Of a DNA stretch of 64,000 nucleotides, positions 7,900 through 16,760 are shown piece by piece. Numbering within the stretch: position 1 is the stretch's first letter; every line of letters begins with the position of its first letter. The stretch is from Streptomyces puniciscabiei. GTDB taxonomy: Bacteria; Actinomycetota; Actinomycetes; Streptomycetales; Streptomycetaceae. Position numbers and translations under genes: made by a program. The DNA lies in contig NZ_VFNX01000005.1 of the NCBI RefSeq assembly GCF_006715785.1, forward strand, positions 62,001 to 126,000, read 5' to 3'. The notes under the pieces were generated by a model. That model searched no databases and was not told where the DNA came from. It was given only the letters and a program-made list of their open reading frames with translations.

Positions 7900-8250
7900 T
7901 CAGGCGACCGGGTCCTGGAGGAGGCCGATCGGGTTGCCGTCGGGGTCCTTGACCGAGGCGATCAGCCTGCCGTTGCCGACGTCCCGCACGTCCTGGACGA
8001 CCTCGGCGCCCGCCGCCAGCAGGGCCGCGAGGCGCTCCCGGAGATCGGTGACGTGCCAGAACGGCACCGGCCCGGTCAGTCCCTGGGCATGCCCGTTCGG
8101 GTCGAGGCCGACGTCCTGTCCCTCGGCCTTGAAACCGACGTAGTAGGGCTCGTCCGCGTACGGCTCGACACCCAGGAGGGCGGTGAACAGGGCCTTGGCG
8201 CGGTCCTTGTCCTTCACGGGGTAGATGATCGTCTGCACGCCGGCGGTCAT
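7900..8250 (-). CDS. VOC superfamily (glyoxalase-like) protein
   Basis: A 116-residue protein of the vicinal-oxygen-chelate fold with two beta-alpha-beta-beta-beta modules: TIIYPVKDKDRAKALFTALLG and later VPFWHVTDL... ending SVKDPDGNPIGLLQD. Start ATG 8250 has GGAGAG just upstream; a longer frame to 8418 was dismissed for lack of such a site. Members include glyoxalases, dioxygenases and antibiotic-binding proteins. No clear operon partner; specific activity unknown. Confidence 0.8.
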   Translation of the reverse strand: MTAGVQTIIYPVKDKDRAKALFTALLGVEPYADEPYYVGFKAEGQDVGLDPNGHAQGLTGPVPFWHVTDLRERLAALLAAGAEVVQDVRDVGNGRLIASVKDPDGNPIGLLQDPVA

Positions 8251-8384
8251 GGGACTCTCCTTTTTCTGAGGCGCGTGGCCCGACGGGTTTTCCGTCGGTG
8301 CCCTCACGCTAGGACCGGGGAGCCCGCTCCGGCTTCTCCGATCCTGACCGGTTGCGGGAGCTTCCGAGACGGGCGCGGTCGCGC

Positions 8385-8440
8385 CCGTAGGGGCGCGGGG
8401 AACGGCGCGGCCGGCCACGACTGAGCCGCAGACGCCCGAC
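8385..8440. repeat. Dispersed Streptomyces intergenic repeat
   Basis: The string CCGTAGGGGCGCGGGGAACG, followed by GCGCGGCCGGCCACGAC and ending GCAGACGCCCGACGAC, resembles a degenerate sequence that I recall recurring between genes in many Streptomyces genomes (GGGGCGCGGGGAAC-GCGCGA-CCACGAC type). Its 5' side can fold (GCGCCC with GGGCGC). It sits between the LacI and VOC genes. Family assignment is from memory. Confidence 0.55.
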
Positions 8441-8473
8441 GACGTTTCCCGGCACCCCAGTGGCCGCCCCGGC

Positions 8474-9505
8474 TCACGCGGAAGCGCGCCGCACCAACTC
8501 CGTAGGAAGGATCACCGCCGCCGGATCCTCCCCGCCGATCTGCGCGAGCAGCACCCGCACCATCTCGTTGCTGATCCGGTCCCACGGCTGCCGGATCGTG
8601 GTGAGCTGGGGCGTCGCGGCCGTAGCCGCCGGGGAGTCGTCGAAGCCGCCGACAGCGATGTCATCCGGCACCTTTTTGCCCGCGCGGTGCAGCGCGGCCA
8701 GCACGCCCTGCGCCATCAGGTCGGAGGCGACGAACACGGCGTCCATGTCCGGTGCCTGCGCCAGCAGCCGCTCCGCGCCCGCCTCACCGCTCGCCCGGCT
8801 GTAGTCCCCGGAGACGATCAGGCTCTCGTCGACCCCGAGGCCCGCCTCGGCCAGCACCTCCTTGTACCCGGCGAGCCGCTCCACACCACCGGGGGTGTCC
8901 AGCGGACCGGTGACCACACCGATCCGCCGACGCCCCAGTGACAGCAGATGCCGGACCATGTCCCGGGCCCCGTCCCGGTCGTCGGCGGCCACGTAACTCA
9001 CCTTCGAGCCAAGGCCGATCGGCTTGCCGCAGGCGACGAGCGGCACGCCCGCCTCCCGCAGTTCCTCCGCGACCGGATCGCCCGAGTGGCTGGAGACCAG
9101 CAGCACCCCGTCGACATGCCCGGCGGTGATGTACCGCGTGATGCGCCGCCGTTCGTCCTCGGTGCCCGCGATCATCAGCAGCAGCGGGACGTCGTGCGCG
9201 GCCAGCGCCTGGGTGCAACCGCGCAGCAGCACATTGAAGTTGGGGTCCTCGAAGAACCGCTCCTGCGGCTCGGTCAGCAGGAAGCCGACCGAGTCGGAGC
9301 GGCCGGTGATCAGCGAGCGGGCGTGCCGGTTCACCACGTACCCGGTCCTGCGGATGGCGGCGTTGACCGCCTCGGCCGCGGCGGGGCTGACGTAGTGCCC
9401 GCCGTTGAGCACACGCGAGACGGTGCCGCGCGAGACGCCTGCCTCCCGCGCCACGTCGTGGATCGTCGGCGGTTTGCGCCGGCCCCCCGAATTGCTCATG
9501 GTCAT
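8474..9505 (-). CDS. LacI family repressor of the galactan locus
   Basis: A 343-residue LacI/GalR regulator. Residues 13-60 hold the helix-turn-helix and hinge (TIHDVAREAGVSRGTVSRVL), followed by a periplasmic-binding-protein-like sugar sensor with DGVLLVSSHS and VGGFDDSPAA. The start ATG 9505 overlaps the stop of the second permease (ATGA), so it is the last gene of the importer operon. It very likely binds the three near-identical palindromes at 12696, 12751 and 12840 and is relieved by galactose or galacto-oligosaccharides; the inducer is inferred from neighbours. Confidence 0.9.
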   Translation of the reverse strand: MTMSNSGGRRKPPTIHDVAREAGVSRGTVSRVLNGGHYVSPAAAEAVNAAIRRTGYVVNRHARSLITGRSDSVGFLLTEPQERFFEDPNFNVLLRGCTQALAAHDVPLLLMIAGTEDERRRITRYITAGHVDGVLLVSSHSGDPVAEELREAGVPLVACGKPIGLGSKVSYVAADDRDGARDMVRHLLSLGRRRIGVVTGPLDTPGGVERLAGYKEVLAEAGLGVDESLIVSGDYSRASGEAGAERLLAQAPDMDAVFVASDLMAQGVLAALHRAGKKVPDDIAVGGFDDSPAATAATPQLTTIRQPWDRISNEMVRVLLAQIGGEDPAAVILPTELVRRASA

Positions 9506-10407
9506 GACTTTACGGCCCCGGAGAGCAGGTCGAGGCTCCAGAACCGCTGAATCACCAGGAACAGCGCGATCAGCGGCAGGACCGCGAGGAACGCGCCCGT
9601 GATCACCAGCGTGTACAGCGCGGGGGTGTTGGAGCCCTGCTCCAGCAGCGTGTACAGACCCAGCGTGAGCGGGAACTTCTCGTCGTCGCTGAGCATGATG
9701 TACGGCAGCAGGAAGTTGTTCCAGATCGCGACGAACTGGAACAGGAACACCGTGACCATGCCCGGGATCATCATGGGCAGCGCGATCCGGGTGAAGATCC
9801 GCCACTCGCTCGCCCCGTCCATCCGCCCGGCCTCCACCACGTCGGCGGGGACGGCGGCTGACGCGTAGATCCGGGCGAGGTAGACGCCGTAGGGGGAGAG
9901 GATCTGTGGCAGCAGCACGGACAGGTAGGAGTCCGTGAGATTCGCCTTCGCCAGCAGCAGGTACTGCGGGATGGCGAGGATCACCGGCGGCATCAGTACG
10001 CCCGCGAGCAGGACGTTGAAGATCGTCTCGCGGGCCTTGAAGCGGTAGGTCGCGAGGGCGTAGCCGCTGAACGCCGAGACGGCGGTCGACAGCAGGGCGC
10101 CGAGACCGGCGTACAGCGCGGAGTTGCCCATCCACGTCCAGTAGATGCCGCCTCGGTAGGCGTTGAGGTCCTTGATGTTGCCGGTGAAGCCGGAGCCGGG
10201 CAGGAAGGTGAAGGTGGAGAACAGCTCGTGGCCGGACTTGGTGGACGCGATCACCACCCAGGCGACCGGCAGCAGCATGTAGATCGCGCCGATCAGCAGG
10301 GTGATCGTCGGGACCAGGGCGATCCGGTGGCGCAACGGCGGGGCCTGCGCGGTTCCGGGCGAGGTGCCCGCGGCCGGGGCGGCCTTGCGGACGGCAAGAG
10401 AACTCAC
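9502..10407 (-). CDS. Sugar ABC transporter permease (MalG/GanQ-like)
   Basis: A 301-residue inner-membrane subunit with six predicted membrane segments and the EAA loop near residue 200 (EAGRMDGASEWRIFTRIALP) that contacts the ATPase. The N-terminal 25 residues are a flexible Ala/Pro-rich cytoplasmic tail. Its start overlaps the previous permease stop (10404-10407). With the upstream permease and the lipoprotein it forms a carbohydrate importer of the CUT1 type, here presumably for beta-1,4-galacto-oligosaccharides released by the GH53 enzyme. Confidence 0.9.
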   Translation of the reverse strand: MSSLAVRKAAPAAGTSPGTAQAPPLRHRIALVPTITLLIGAIYMLLPVAWVVIASTKSGHELFSTFTFLPGSGFTGNIKDLNAYRGGIYWTWMGNSALYAGLGALLSTAVSAFSGYALATYRFKARETIFNVLLAGVLMPPVILAIPQYLLLAKANLTDSYLSVLLPQILSPYGVYLARIYASAAVPADVVEAGRMDGASEWRIFTRIALPMMIPGMVTVFLFQFVAIWNNFLLPYIMLSDDEKFPLTLGLYTLLEQGSNTPALYTLVITGAFLAVLPLIALFLVIQRFWSLDLLSGAVKS

Positions 10408-11330
10408 CGCGCCTCCTCCTGCTTGTCACGGCGGTTCGCAGCCCGCAGGAACCCGAAGGACAGCACCAGGGTGGCCAGGGCGATCAGCGTCGCCTCGGCC
10501 GCCGCCGAGTAGATGTCGTTCCGGTGGAAGGCGTCCTGGTACACCTTCATCAGCGGACTCCAGCTCAGGTTCACGGAATTGGTCAGCGGGTGGAGGGTGG
10601 TCGGCTCGTTGAACACCTGGAGCGTCGCGATGATCGAGAAGAAGAACGTCAGCACCAGCGAGGGTGCCACCAGCGGGACCTTGATCTTCAGCGCGATCTG
10701 CAGCGGGGTGGCGCCGTCGAGCCTCGCCGCCTCGTACACCTCGGCCGGGATCGACCGGAGCGAGGTGTAGATGACGATCATGTTGAAGCCGGTGCCGCCC
10801 CAGACCGCGATGTTCGACAGGGCGACGTAGAGCGGGCCGCCGTCCAGCAGGTTCGGCTGCGGCAGGTGCAGCTTCTGCAGGACGTAGTAGAAGGGGCTGA
10901 CGGACGGCAGGTACAGGAAGCCCCACATCAGCGCGGCCACCACACCGGGGATGGCGTACGGCAGGAAGATCGCGAGCCGGGTGAACGGGGCGAGCCGCAC
11001 CTTCTCCGAGTCCAGCATCAGCGCGAACAGCAGCGCGAGACCGAGCATCACCGGTACGACGATGCAGCCGTACCCGAGCACGCGCAGCGCGCCGTGCAGC
11101 AGCTCGCTGTCCTGGAAGGCCTCGGTGTAGTTCTCGAAGCCGGCCCAGACCTCGTGCCGCGCCCCGGACCCGAGGCCCAGGCCGGAGACGTGGATCTTGC
11201 GGAAGCTGAGCCAGAGGGCGTACCCGATGGGCAGCGCGAAGAAGAGGGCGAAGAGGATCGTTGCCGGAACGAGGAAGGCGTACGGGGCCCCCTTGACCCC
11301 GTACGACCTCCGGCCTGCCGTGCTGCTCAC
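10404..11330 (-). CDS. Sugar ABC transporter permease (MalF/GanP-like)
   Basis: A 308-residue permease starting at GTG 11330, which overlaps the stop of the binding-protein gene as GTGA. Six membrane segments are visible, from APYAFLVPATILFALFF to LIALATLVLSFGFL. The EAA motif is near residue 215 (YEAARLDGATPLQIALKIKVP). It pairs with the permease at 9502. No ABC ATPase gene is present in the operon; in Streptomyces such CUT1 importers are usually energised by the shared ATPase MsiK, encoded elsewhere. Confidence 0.9.
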   Translation of the reverse strand: MSSTAGRRSYGVKGAPYAFLVPATILFALFFALPIGYALWLSFRKIHVSGLGLGSGARHEVWAGFENYTEAFQDSELLHGALRVLGYGCIVVPVMLGLALLFALMLDSEKVRLAPFTRLAIFLPYAIPGVVAALMWGFLYLPSVSPFYYVLQKLHLPQPNLLDGGPLYVALSNIAVWGGTGFNMIVIYTSLRSIPAEVYEAARLDGATPLQIALKIKVPLVAPSLVLTFFFSIIATLQVFNEPTTLHPLTNSVNLSWSPLMKVYQDAFHRNDIYSAAAEATLIALATLVLSFGFLRAANRRDKQEEAR

Positions 11331-12643
11331 CGAGAGACCCCGAAGCCCTGCTTCTTCATGTCGGCGACCGTGGCGTCCTGCATCCTGTTCAGGGCGGTGA
11401 CGAAGTCCGACTTGTTCTTGGCGGCGGCGCCGAACGCGTCGTTGAAGGTCGCGTAGGCGACGTTCACGTTCGGGCCCCAGGCGGAAGGCGCCGTGGTCTT
11501 CGCGATGTCGGCGGCCTTGGTGTAGAAGTCGGGCTGGTTGGAGAAGAACGCCGGCGGGGTGGTGAACGCGCCGCTGAGCTGGGCGGAGGTGGAGGCGGGG
11601 TAGATACCGCCGTCCTTCGCCAGCGCGTTGAGGGCGTCGTGGTCGGTGTTCAGCCAGGCGGCGAACTCGGCGGCGGCGTCCTTGTGCGCGGAGTCGGTGG
11701 TGACGGCCGTGGAGGAGCCGCCCCAGCTGCCGGTCACGTCCTGGCCCTGCGACCACTGGGGGAGCGGGGCCATGGCCCACTTGCCCTTGGTGTCCGGGGC
11801 TGCCGTGGTCAGCGTGCCCGGCGCCCACACGGCGCTGACCCAGGCGATCTCCTCGCCCGTGTCGAGCGCCTTGTTCCAGGCCGGCTGGTACATCGGCTGG
11901 TTGTCGATGACGCCTTCCCTGACCAGCCCGCCCCAGAACCTGGCGACCTTCTGGGTGGCGGCGTCGTTGATGGCGACCTTCCACTTGTCGCCGGATGTGG
12001 TCCACCACTTGGCGCCGGCCTGCTGGGCGAGACCGGCGAAGAGACCGGAGTCATTGGCGGAGAAGGTGGTCAGGTACTTGTCCGGCGCCTTCTTCCTCAG
12101 CTGCCGGGCGACCTGCGCGAACTCGTCCCAGGTGGTCGGCACCGTCAGGCCGTACTTCTTGAACAGGTCCGCGCGGTAGTAGAACATCATCGGGCCGATG
12201 TCCTGCGGGACCGCGTAGACCGCGTCCGTGCCGAGCGTGGTCTGCTGCCAGACGCCGTCGGCGAACTTGCTCTTCACGTCGCCGACTTCCTTGGATATGT
12301 CGGCCAGCGCGTCATTGCTGACCAGTGTCGGCAGCGCCTGGTACTCGGCCTGCACCAGGTCCGGGGCCTTCTTCGCCTTGTGCGCGGTGAGGATCTTGGT
12401 GACGAGCGTGTCGCCGGACGCCTGCTTCTTCACCGTGACGGTGATCCGGTCCTTCTTCCCGGGCCCCTTGTTCCACAGGTCGACGACCTTGTCCATGCCG
12501 GGCGTCCAGGTCCAGTACGTCAGCGAGACCGGACCGGACTCGGACCTGCTGTCGTCCCCGGAGCCGCAGGCGGCGAGGGTGGTCGCGCCGAGCGCGACGG
12601 CGAGGGCGGTTGTCACGAGGCGACGACGCTTCGTGTGCGGCAT
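11327..12643 (-). CDS. Sugar-binding lipoprotein of ABC importer
   Basis: A 438-residue extracellular solute-binding protein (family 1). It has a lipoprotein signal peptide: Arg-rich start MPHTKRRRLV, hydrophobic core and lipobox LAAC with Cys26 as the lipid anchor. The mature domain begins with VSLTYWTWTPG and includes aromatic residues typical of sugar pockets (PQDIGPMMFYYRADLFKKYG). First gene of a four-gene operon with two permeases and the LacI repressor. Expression is likely driven from the promoter at 12764-12792 and blocked by the operator over its start. Ligand inferred as galacto-oligosaccharide. Confidence 0.92.
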   Translation of the reverse strand: MPHTKRRRLVTTALAVALGATTLAACGSGDDSRSESGPVSLTYWTWTPGMDKVVDLWNKGPGKKDRITVTVKKQASGDTLVTKILTAHKAKKAPDLVQAEYQALPTLVSNDALADISKEVGDVKSKFADGVWQQTTLGTDAVYAVPQDIGPMMFYYRADLFKKYGLTVPTTWDEFAQVARQLRKKAPDKYLTTFSANDSGLFAGLAQQAGAKWWTTSGDKWKVAINDAATQKVARFWGGLVREGVIDNQPMYQPAWNKALDTGEEIAWVSAVWAPGTLTTAAPDTKGKWAMAPLPQWSQGQDVTGSWGGSSTAVTTDSAHKDAAAEFAAWLNTDHDALNALAKDGGIYPASTSAQLSGAFTTPPAFFSNQPDFYTKAADIAKTTAPSAWGPNVNVAYATFNDAFGAAAKNKSDFVTALNRMQDATVADMKKQGFGVSR

Positions 12644-12695
12644 GGTTTCTCCCCTGACCTGGGTCCCCGCCCGCTGCGGGGACCTGCCGTGCAGA

Positions 12696-12709
12696 TGTGC
12701 ACGTTCACA
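12696..12709. promoter_or_regulatory. LacI operator 1 (TGTGCACGTTCACA)
   Basis: Near-palindrome TGTGCACGTTCACA, 53 bases upstream of the binding-protein start and downstream of the predicted importer transcription start. It matches operators 2 and 3 in the consensus TGTGNNCGTTCMCA with the central CG step typical of LacI/GalR sites. Probably a roadblock or loop partner for the repressor encoded at 8474. Confidence 0.75.
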
Positions 12710-12750
12710 TGACCCGGGCGCTCACCTGCCGCGAGTCCCTGCCATGCTTC

Positions 12751-12764
12751 TGTGAGCGTTCACA
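12751..12764. promoter_or_regulatory. LacI operator 2 (TGTGAGCGTTCACA)
   Basis: The best palindrome of the three, TGTGAGCGTTCACA. It touches the -10 element of the minus-strand promoter and covers its start point, an ideal place for repression of the importer operon. Confidence 0.8.
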
Positions 12765-12792
12765 GTAGAGAAACATCCTGGACACTTGTCAA
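12764..12792 (-). promoter_or_regulatory. Promoter of the galactan importer operon
   Basis: Read on the minus strand: TTGACA (12792-12787), a 17-base spacer, then TCTACT (12769-12764). This is close to the vegetative HrdB consensus. Operator 2 begins at the last base of the -10 box, so occupancy by LacI would block transcription of the binding protein, permeases and repressor. Confidence 0.75.
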
Positions 12793-12839
12793 TGGTTGTT
12801 GCTGTGCGGTTATGTTGGGATCGCAGCGCCGCCGCTGTG

Positions 12840-12853
12840 TGTGCACGTTCCCA
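12840..12853. promoter_or_regulatory. LacI operator 3 (TGTGCACGTTCCCA)
   Basis: TGTGCACGTTCCCA differs from operator 1 at one base. It lies 25 bases before the beta-galactosidase start, so it should repress the plus-strand arm, whose -10 may be TATGTT near 12811. Together the three sites place both divergent arms under one repressor. Confidence 0.75.
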
Positions 12854-12878
12854 AATGATCGACCCACGGGAGACACCC

Positions 12879-14900
12879 ATGCCGGACACCAGCCCCAGGG
12901 GCCTCACCAGGCTCGCCTTCGGTGGGGACTACAACCCCGAGCAGTGGCCGGAAGGCGTCTGGCAGGAGGACGTCCGGCTGATGCGCGAGGCCGGCGTCAC
13001 GATGGTGAGCGTCGGGATCTTCTCCTGGGCCCTGCTGGAACCGGCTCCGGGGGAGTACGACTTCGGCTGGCTGGACCGGGTCCTCGGCCTGCTGCACGAG
13101 AACGGCATCCGCGTCGACCTGGGCACGCCCACCGTCGCGCCGCCCGCCTGGTTCTACCGCGCGCACCCGGAGGCGCTGCCGGTCACCGCCGAGGGCCTGC
13201 GCTACGAGTTCGGCTCGCGCGGTGCGATCTGCCACAGCAACGCCGACTACCGCGCCGCCGCCAAGGCCATCACCACCAAGCTCGCCGAGCGCTACGGCGA
13301 CCACCCCGCGCTCGCGCTCTGGCACGTGCACAACGAGTACGGCGTCCCCGTCTCGGCCTGCTACTGCGACTCCTGCGCCGACCGCTTCCGTCGCTGGCTC
13401 GCCCAGACGTATGGCACCGTGGACGCCGTCAACGAGGCCTGGGGGACTGCCTTCTGGGGCCAGCGCTACACCGCCTTCGAGCAGATCAACCCGCCCCGGG
13501 CCACCCCGACCGTCGGCAACCCGGGCCAGGCCCTCGACTACAAGCGGTTCGCCGACGCCACCATCCGCGAGAACTTCCGCGCCGAGCGCGACATCCTGCA
13601 CCGCCTCTCGCCCGGCGTCCCGGTGACCACCAACTTCATGACCGCCCTCAGCCAGTGCGACTCCATGGACTACTGGGCCTGGGGCCGCGAGGTCGACCTC
13701 GTGACCAACGACCACTACCTGATCACCGACGGCCGCCGCACCCACGTCAACCTGGCGATGGCCGCCGACCTCACCCGCTCGGTCGCCGGCGGCGCCCCCT
13801 GGCTGCTCCTGGAGCACTCCACCTCGGGCGTCAACTGGCAGCCCCGCAACCCCGCCAAGGCGCCCGCCCAGATGGCCCGCAACTCCCTGGCCCATGTGGC
13901 CCGCGGCTCCGAGGGCGCGATGTTCTTCCAGTGGCGCCAGTCCCGGCGCGGCGCCGAGAAGTTCCACTCGGCGATGCTCCCGCACGGCGGCACCGAGACC
14001 CGGGTGTGGCGCGAGGTCGTCGAACTCGGCGCGGCCGTCGACTCGTTGAGCGCCATCCGGGGCACCCGCACCGAGGCCGACGTGGCCATGCTGTGGGACT
14101 GGCAGTCCTGGTGGGCGCAGAACCTCGCCTGGCGCCCCAGCGAGGACCACGACCCGCGCGAACGCGCCGACGCCTTCTACGAGGCCCTCTACGACCGCCA
14201 CCTCACGGTCGACTTCGCCCACCCGGAAGCCGACTTGTCGGCCTATCCCCTTGTCGTCGTACCGGCGCTGTACCTGATGACAGAGGCGGCCGGGAACAAC
14301 CTCACCGAGTACGTCGAGAACGGCGGCACCCTCCTGGTGTCGTACTTCTCCGGCATCGTCGACGAGCACGACGCCGTGCACGAGGGCGCCTACCCGGGCG
14401 CGCTGCGCGACGTCCTCGGCCTGACCGTCGAAGAGTTCTCGCCCCTGCTGAAGGACGAGCGGGTGCGCCTCACCGGCCCCGACGGCTCCGAGCTGAGCGG
14501 GGACGTGTGGACCGAGTTCGTCGTGCCGCGCGGCGCCGAGACCGTGTGGGCGTACGCCGACGGCCTCACCGCGGGCCGTCCGGCCGTCACCCGGCACCGG
14601 CACGGCCGGGGCACCGCGTGGTACGTCTCCACCCGCCTGGACGCGGCGGGTCTGGACGCACTCGTCGGCCGGGCGGCCGACGACGCCCGGATCGCCCCCC
14701 GCGCCGACCTGCCCCGGGACGTCGAAGTCGTCCGCCGCAGCGGCGAGTCCGGGACCTACCTCTTCGCGATCAACCACACCGCCGGCGACACCAAGGTGCC
14801 GCTGGACGCGCCCGGCACCGAGCTGCTGACGGGCGAGCGCGCCGCGGGCCGCCTCGCGGTCCCGGCGGGGGCCGTCCGGGTAGTACGACTCGACGGCTGA
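12879..14900 (+). CDS. GH42 beta-galactosidase
   Basis: A 673-residue cytoplasmic enzyme of glycoside hydrolase family 42, without a signal peptide. The TIM barrel starts FGGDYNPEQWPEGVWQED; the acid/base Glu153 lies in HNEYG and the nucleophile Glu312 in LLEHSTSG. A cysteine cluster near residue 166 (CYCDSC) fits the GH42 zinc site. A trimerisation domain and a small beta domain follow. ATG 12879 has GGGAGA at a good distance; an in-frame ATG at 12855 is less likely. It should cleave galactose from imported beta-1,4-galacto-oligosaccharides. Divergent from the importer and followed by the secreted galactanase. Confidence 0.93.
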   Translation: MPDTSPRGLTRLAFGGDYNPEQWPEGVWQEDVRLMREAGVTMVSVGIFSWALLEPAPGEYDFGWLDRVLGLLHENGIRVDLGTPTVAPPAWFYRAHPEALPVTAEGLRYEFGSRGAICHSNADYRAAAKAITTKLAERYGDHPALALWHVHNEYGVPVSACYCDSCADRFRRWLAQTYGTVDAVNEAWGTAFWGQRYTAFEQINPPRATPTVGNPGQALDYKRFADATIRENFRAERDILHRLSPGVPVTTNFMTALSQCDSMDYWAWGREVDLVTNDHYLITDGRRTHVNLAMAADLTRSVAGGAPWLLLEHSTSGVNWQPRNPAKAPAQMARNSLAHVARGSEGAMFFQWRQSRRGAEKFHSAMLPHGGTETRVWREVVELGAAVDSLSAIRGTRTEADVAMLWDWQSWWAQNLAWRPSEDHDPRERADAFYEALYDRHLTVDFAHPEADLSAYPLVVVPALYLMTEAAGNNLTEYVENGGTLLVSYFSGIVDEHDAVHEGAYPGALRDVLGLTVEEFSPLLKDERVRLTGPDGSELSGDVWTEFVVPRGAETVWAYADGLTAGRPAVTRHRHGRGTAWYVSTRLDAAGLDALVGRAADDARIAPRADLPRDVEVVRRSGESGTYLFAINHTAGDTKVPLDAPGTELLTGERAAGRLAVPAGAVRVVRLDG

Positions 14901-14952
14901 GCCGGCTCCCCTCCGCCCGCGTGTGCCACGAGAGCCGTGGGCGGCAGGGTTC

Positions 14953-14973
14953 TCCTCCGGCCCCACCGGAGGA
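14953..14973 (+). terminator. Hairpin between beta-galactosidase and galactanase genes
   Basis: TCCTCCGG and CCGGAGGA form a perfect 8-bp stem with loop CCCCA, 52 bases after the GH42 stop and 35 before the GH53 start. It could attenuate read-through so that the secreted enzyme is made at a different level. There is no T tract. Confidence 0.5.
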
Positions 14974-15008
14974 CCCCCTCCCCGTTCACGTCGAAGGGAC
15001 GACGGACG

Positions 15009-16571
15009 ATGAAGTTCCATCCCAGACGCACCACCAGAGCCCTGCTGCTGCCGCTCACGGCCGGGCTCGCCCTCACCTTCCTGCCCGCGCAGACCGCGCA
15101 GGCCGCGAGCACCCTCACCAACGGCGGCTTCGAGGCCGACGGCACCGGCGTGGCCACCCCCACCGGCTGGTCCGAGTACGGCGACACCGGCGCCTCGTAC
15201 ACCGAGGCCGGCGGCCACAGCGGCGGTTACCGCCTCACCCAGTACGCGTCCTCGGCCTACAAGGTCGAGACGTACCAGTACCTGCCGGGGCTGGCCAACG
15301 GCAACTACACCTTGACCGCATGGGTCCGCTCAAGTGGTGGGCAGAACGCCGCGTACATAGCGCTCAAGAATTGCGGGAGTGCGGAGCAGCGCACCGATCT
15401 GCCCATCTCGTCCAGTGGGTGGATCAGGATCGTCACGCCGATCAAGGTGACCAACAACCAGTGCACCATCAGCGTCAACAGTGACGCGAACGCCGGCAAC
15501 TGGATCAACGTTGACGATCTGACCTTTGCTTCCGGCACCACTGGTACATCCATCCATGGTGCCGACATCTCCTCCCTCGCCAAGAGCGAGGCCAAGGGCG
15601 GTGTCTACAAGACCGCCTCCGGCACCACCGGTGACGCCCTCGCCATCCTGAAGTCGTACGGCATGAACTACGCCCGGCTGAAGGTCTGGGTGGACCCGGC
15701 CGACGGCTTCAACGACAAGACGCACGTCCTGGCGATGGCCAAGCGGATCAAGGCACAGGGCATGAAGCTGCTGGTCGACTTCCACTACTCGGACAGCTGG
15801 GCCGATCCGGGCCGGCAGAACAAGCCGGCCGCCTGGGTGGGCCATACATACAGTCAACTCAAGACGGACGTGTACAACCACACCTACGACGTGTTGAACG
15901 CCTTGAAGGCGCAAGGCACCACCGCCGACATGGTCCAGATCGGCAATGAGATCAATGCCGGCATCCTGTGGTCCGAGGGCTCGACGGACAACTGGAGCCA
16001 GCTCGCCGGCCTGCTCAACTCCGGTTACAACGCGGCCAAGGCGGTCAGCTCCTCCACGGTCGTCGCGCTGCACCTGGCCAAGGGCGGGGACAAGTCCGGC
16101 ACGGAGTGGTGGTTCGACAACGCGGTGGCGGCCGGCGTGAAGTTCGATGCGATCGGCCTGTCGTACTACGGCTACTGGCACGGCCCGCTCTCCGACTTCC
16201 AGACCACCCTGGACGACGCGGCCTCCCGCTACGGCAAGCCGGTGTTCGTCGCGGAGACGGCCTACCCGTTCACCCTGGCCCAGGACGACTCCCTGGAGAA
16301 CCAGATCGACACCAGCGGCGAGCTGGTGAACGGCTACCCGGCGACCGTGGCCGGGCAGACCAAGTGGATGAACGACGTGGCGAGCATCGTGGAGGCCGTC
16401 CCGAACGGCCGCGGTCTCGGCGTCTTCTACTGGGAGGCCACCTGGACCGCCGTCACCGGCAACGGCTGGGACCCCACCGACGCCACCTCCGGCAACGGCT
16501 GGGAGAACCAGGCCCTGTTCGGCTACGACGACAAGGCGCTCTCCTCCATGACGTGGTTCAGCCACCGCTGA
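15009..16571 (+). CDS. Secreted GH53 endo-beta-1,4-galactanase with N-terminal carbohydrate-binding domain
   Basis: A 520-residue secreted enzyme. Residues 1-36 are a signal peptide with a twin-Arg-like RRTTR start and cleavage near AQAA. Residues 37-170 form a beta-sandwich starting LTNGGFEADG, of the CBM61-like type often linked to galactanases. The GH53 barrel covers about 180-520, with acid/base Glu314 (GNEINAG) and nucleophile Glu416 (VAETAYP). It should cut type I arabinogalactan outside the cell, feeding the ABC importer and GH42 enzyme encoded beside it. A clear hairpin terminator follows. Confidence 0.93.
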   Translation: MKFHPRRTTRALLLPLTAGLALTFLPAQTAQAASTLTNGGFEADGTGVATPTGWSEYGDTGASYTEAGGHSGGYRLTQYASSAYKVETYQYLPGLANGNYTLTAWVRSSGGQNAAYIALKNCGSAEQRTDLPISSSGWIRIVTPIKVTNNQCTISVNSDANAGNWINVDDLTFASGTTGTSIHGADISSLAKSEAKGGVYKTASGTTGDALAILKSYGMNYARLKVWVDPADGFNDKTHVLAMAKRIKAQGMKLLVDFHYSDSWADPGRQNKPAAWVGHTYSQLKTDVYNHTYDVLNALKAQGTTADMVQIGNEINAGILWSEGSTDNWSQLAGLLNSGYNAAKAVSSSTVVALHLAKGGDKSGTEWWFDNAVAAGVKFDAIGLSYYGYWHGPLSDFQTTLDDAASRYGKPVFVAETAYPFTLAQDDSLENQIDTSGELVNGYPATVAGQTKWMNDVASIVEAVPNGRGLGVFYWEATWTAVTGNGWDPTDATSGNGWENQALFGYDDKALSSMTWFSHR

Positions 16572-16584
16572 ACCACCGGTGACG

Positions 16585-16611
16585 GGCCCGGCCGTAAGGG
16601 GCGGCCGGGCC
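16585..16611 (+). terminator. Hairpin terminator after galactanase gene
   Basis: GGCCCGGCCG and CGGCCGGGCC form a perfect 10-bp stem with loop TAAGGGG, 14 bases after the stop, followed by TTCGCCCATTTT. A good factor-independent terminator for the GH42-GH53 unit. Confidence 0.85.
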
Positions 16612-16760
16612 TTCGCCCATTTTCCGGGGTCATATGCACCCACCCCGGTCGTACGGCCGTTCGGTACCGGACAACGAGCACCGATTCCCGGACGCTGCGG
16701 CGTCGTCCGCGCGACAGTGGGAACACTGCGTACGAGGAGGCCGGGGACGGAGGCGGACGG

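Noticed and set aside
7479..8424. Plus-strand frames over the MarR and VOC genes
   Set aside because: Antisense shadows; the minus-strand frames show clear MarR and VOC patterns with good starts.
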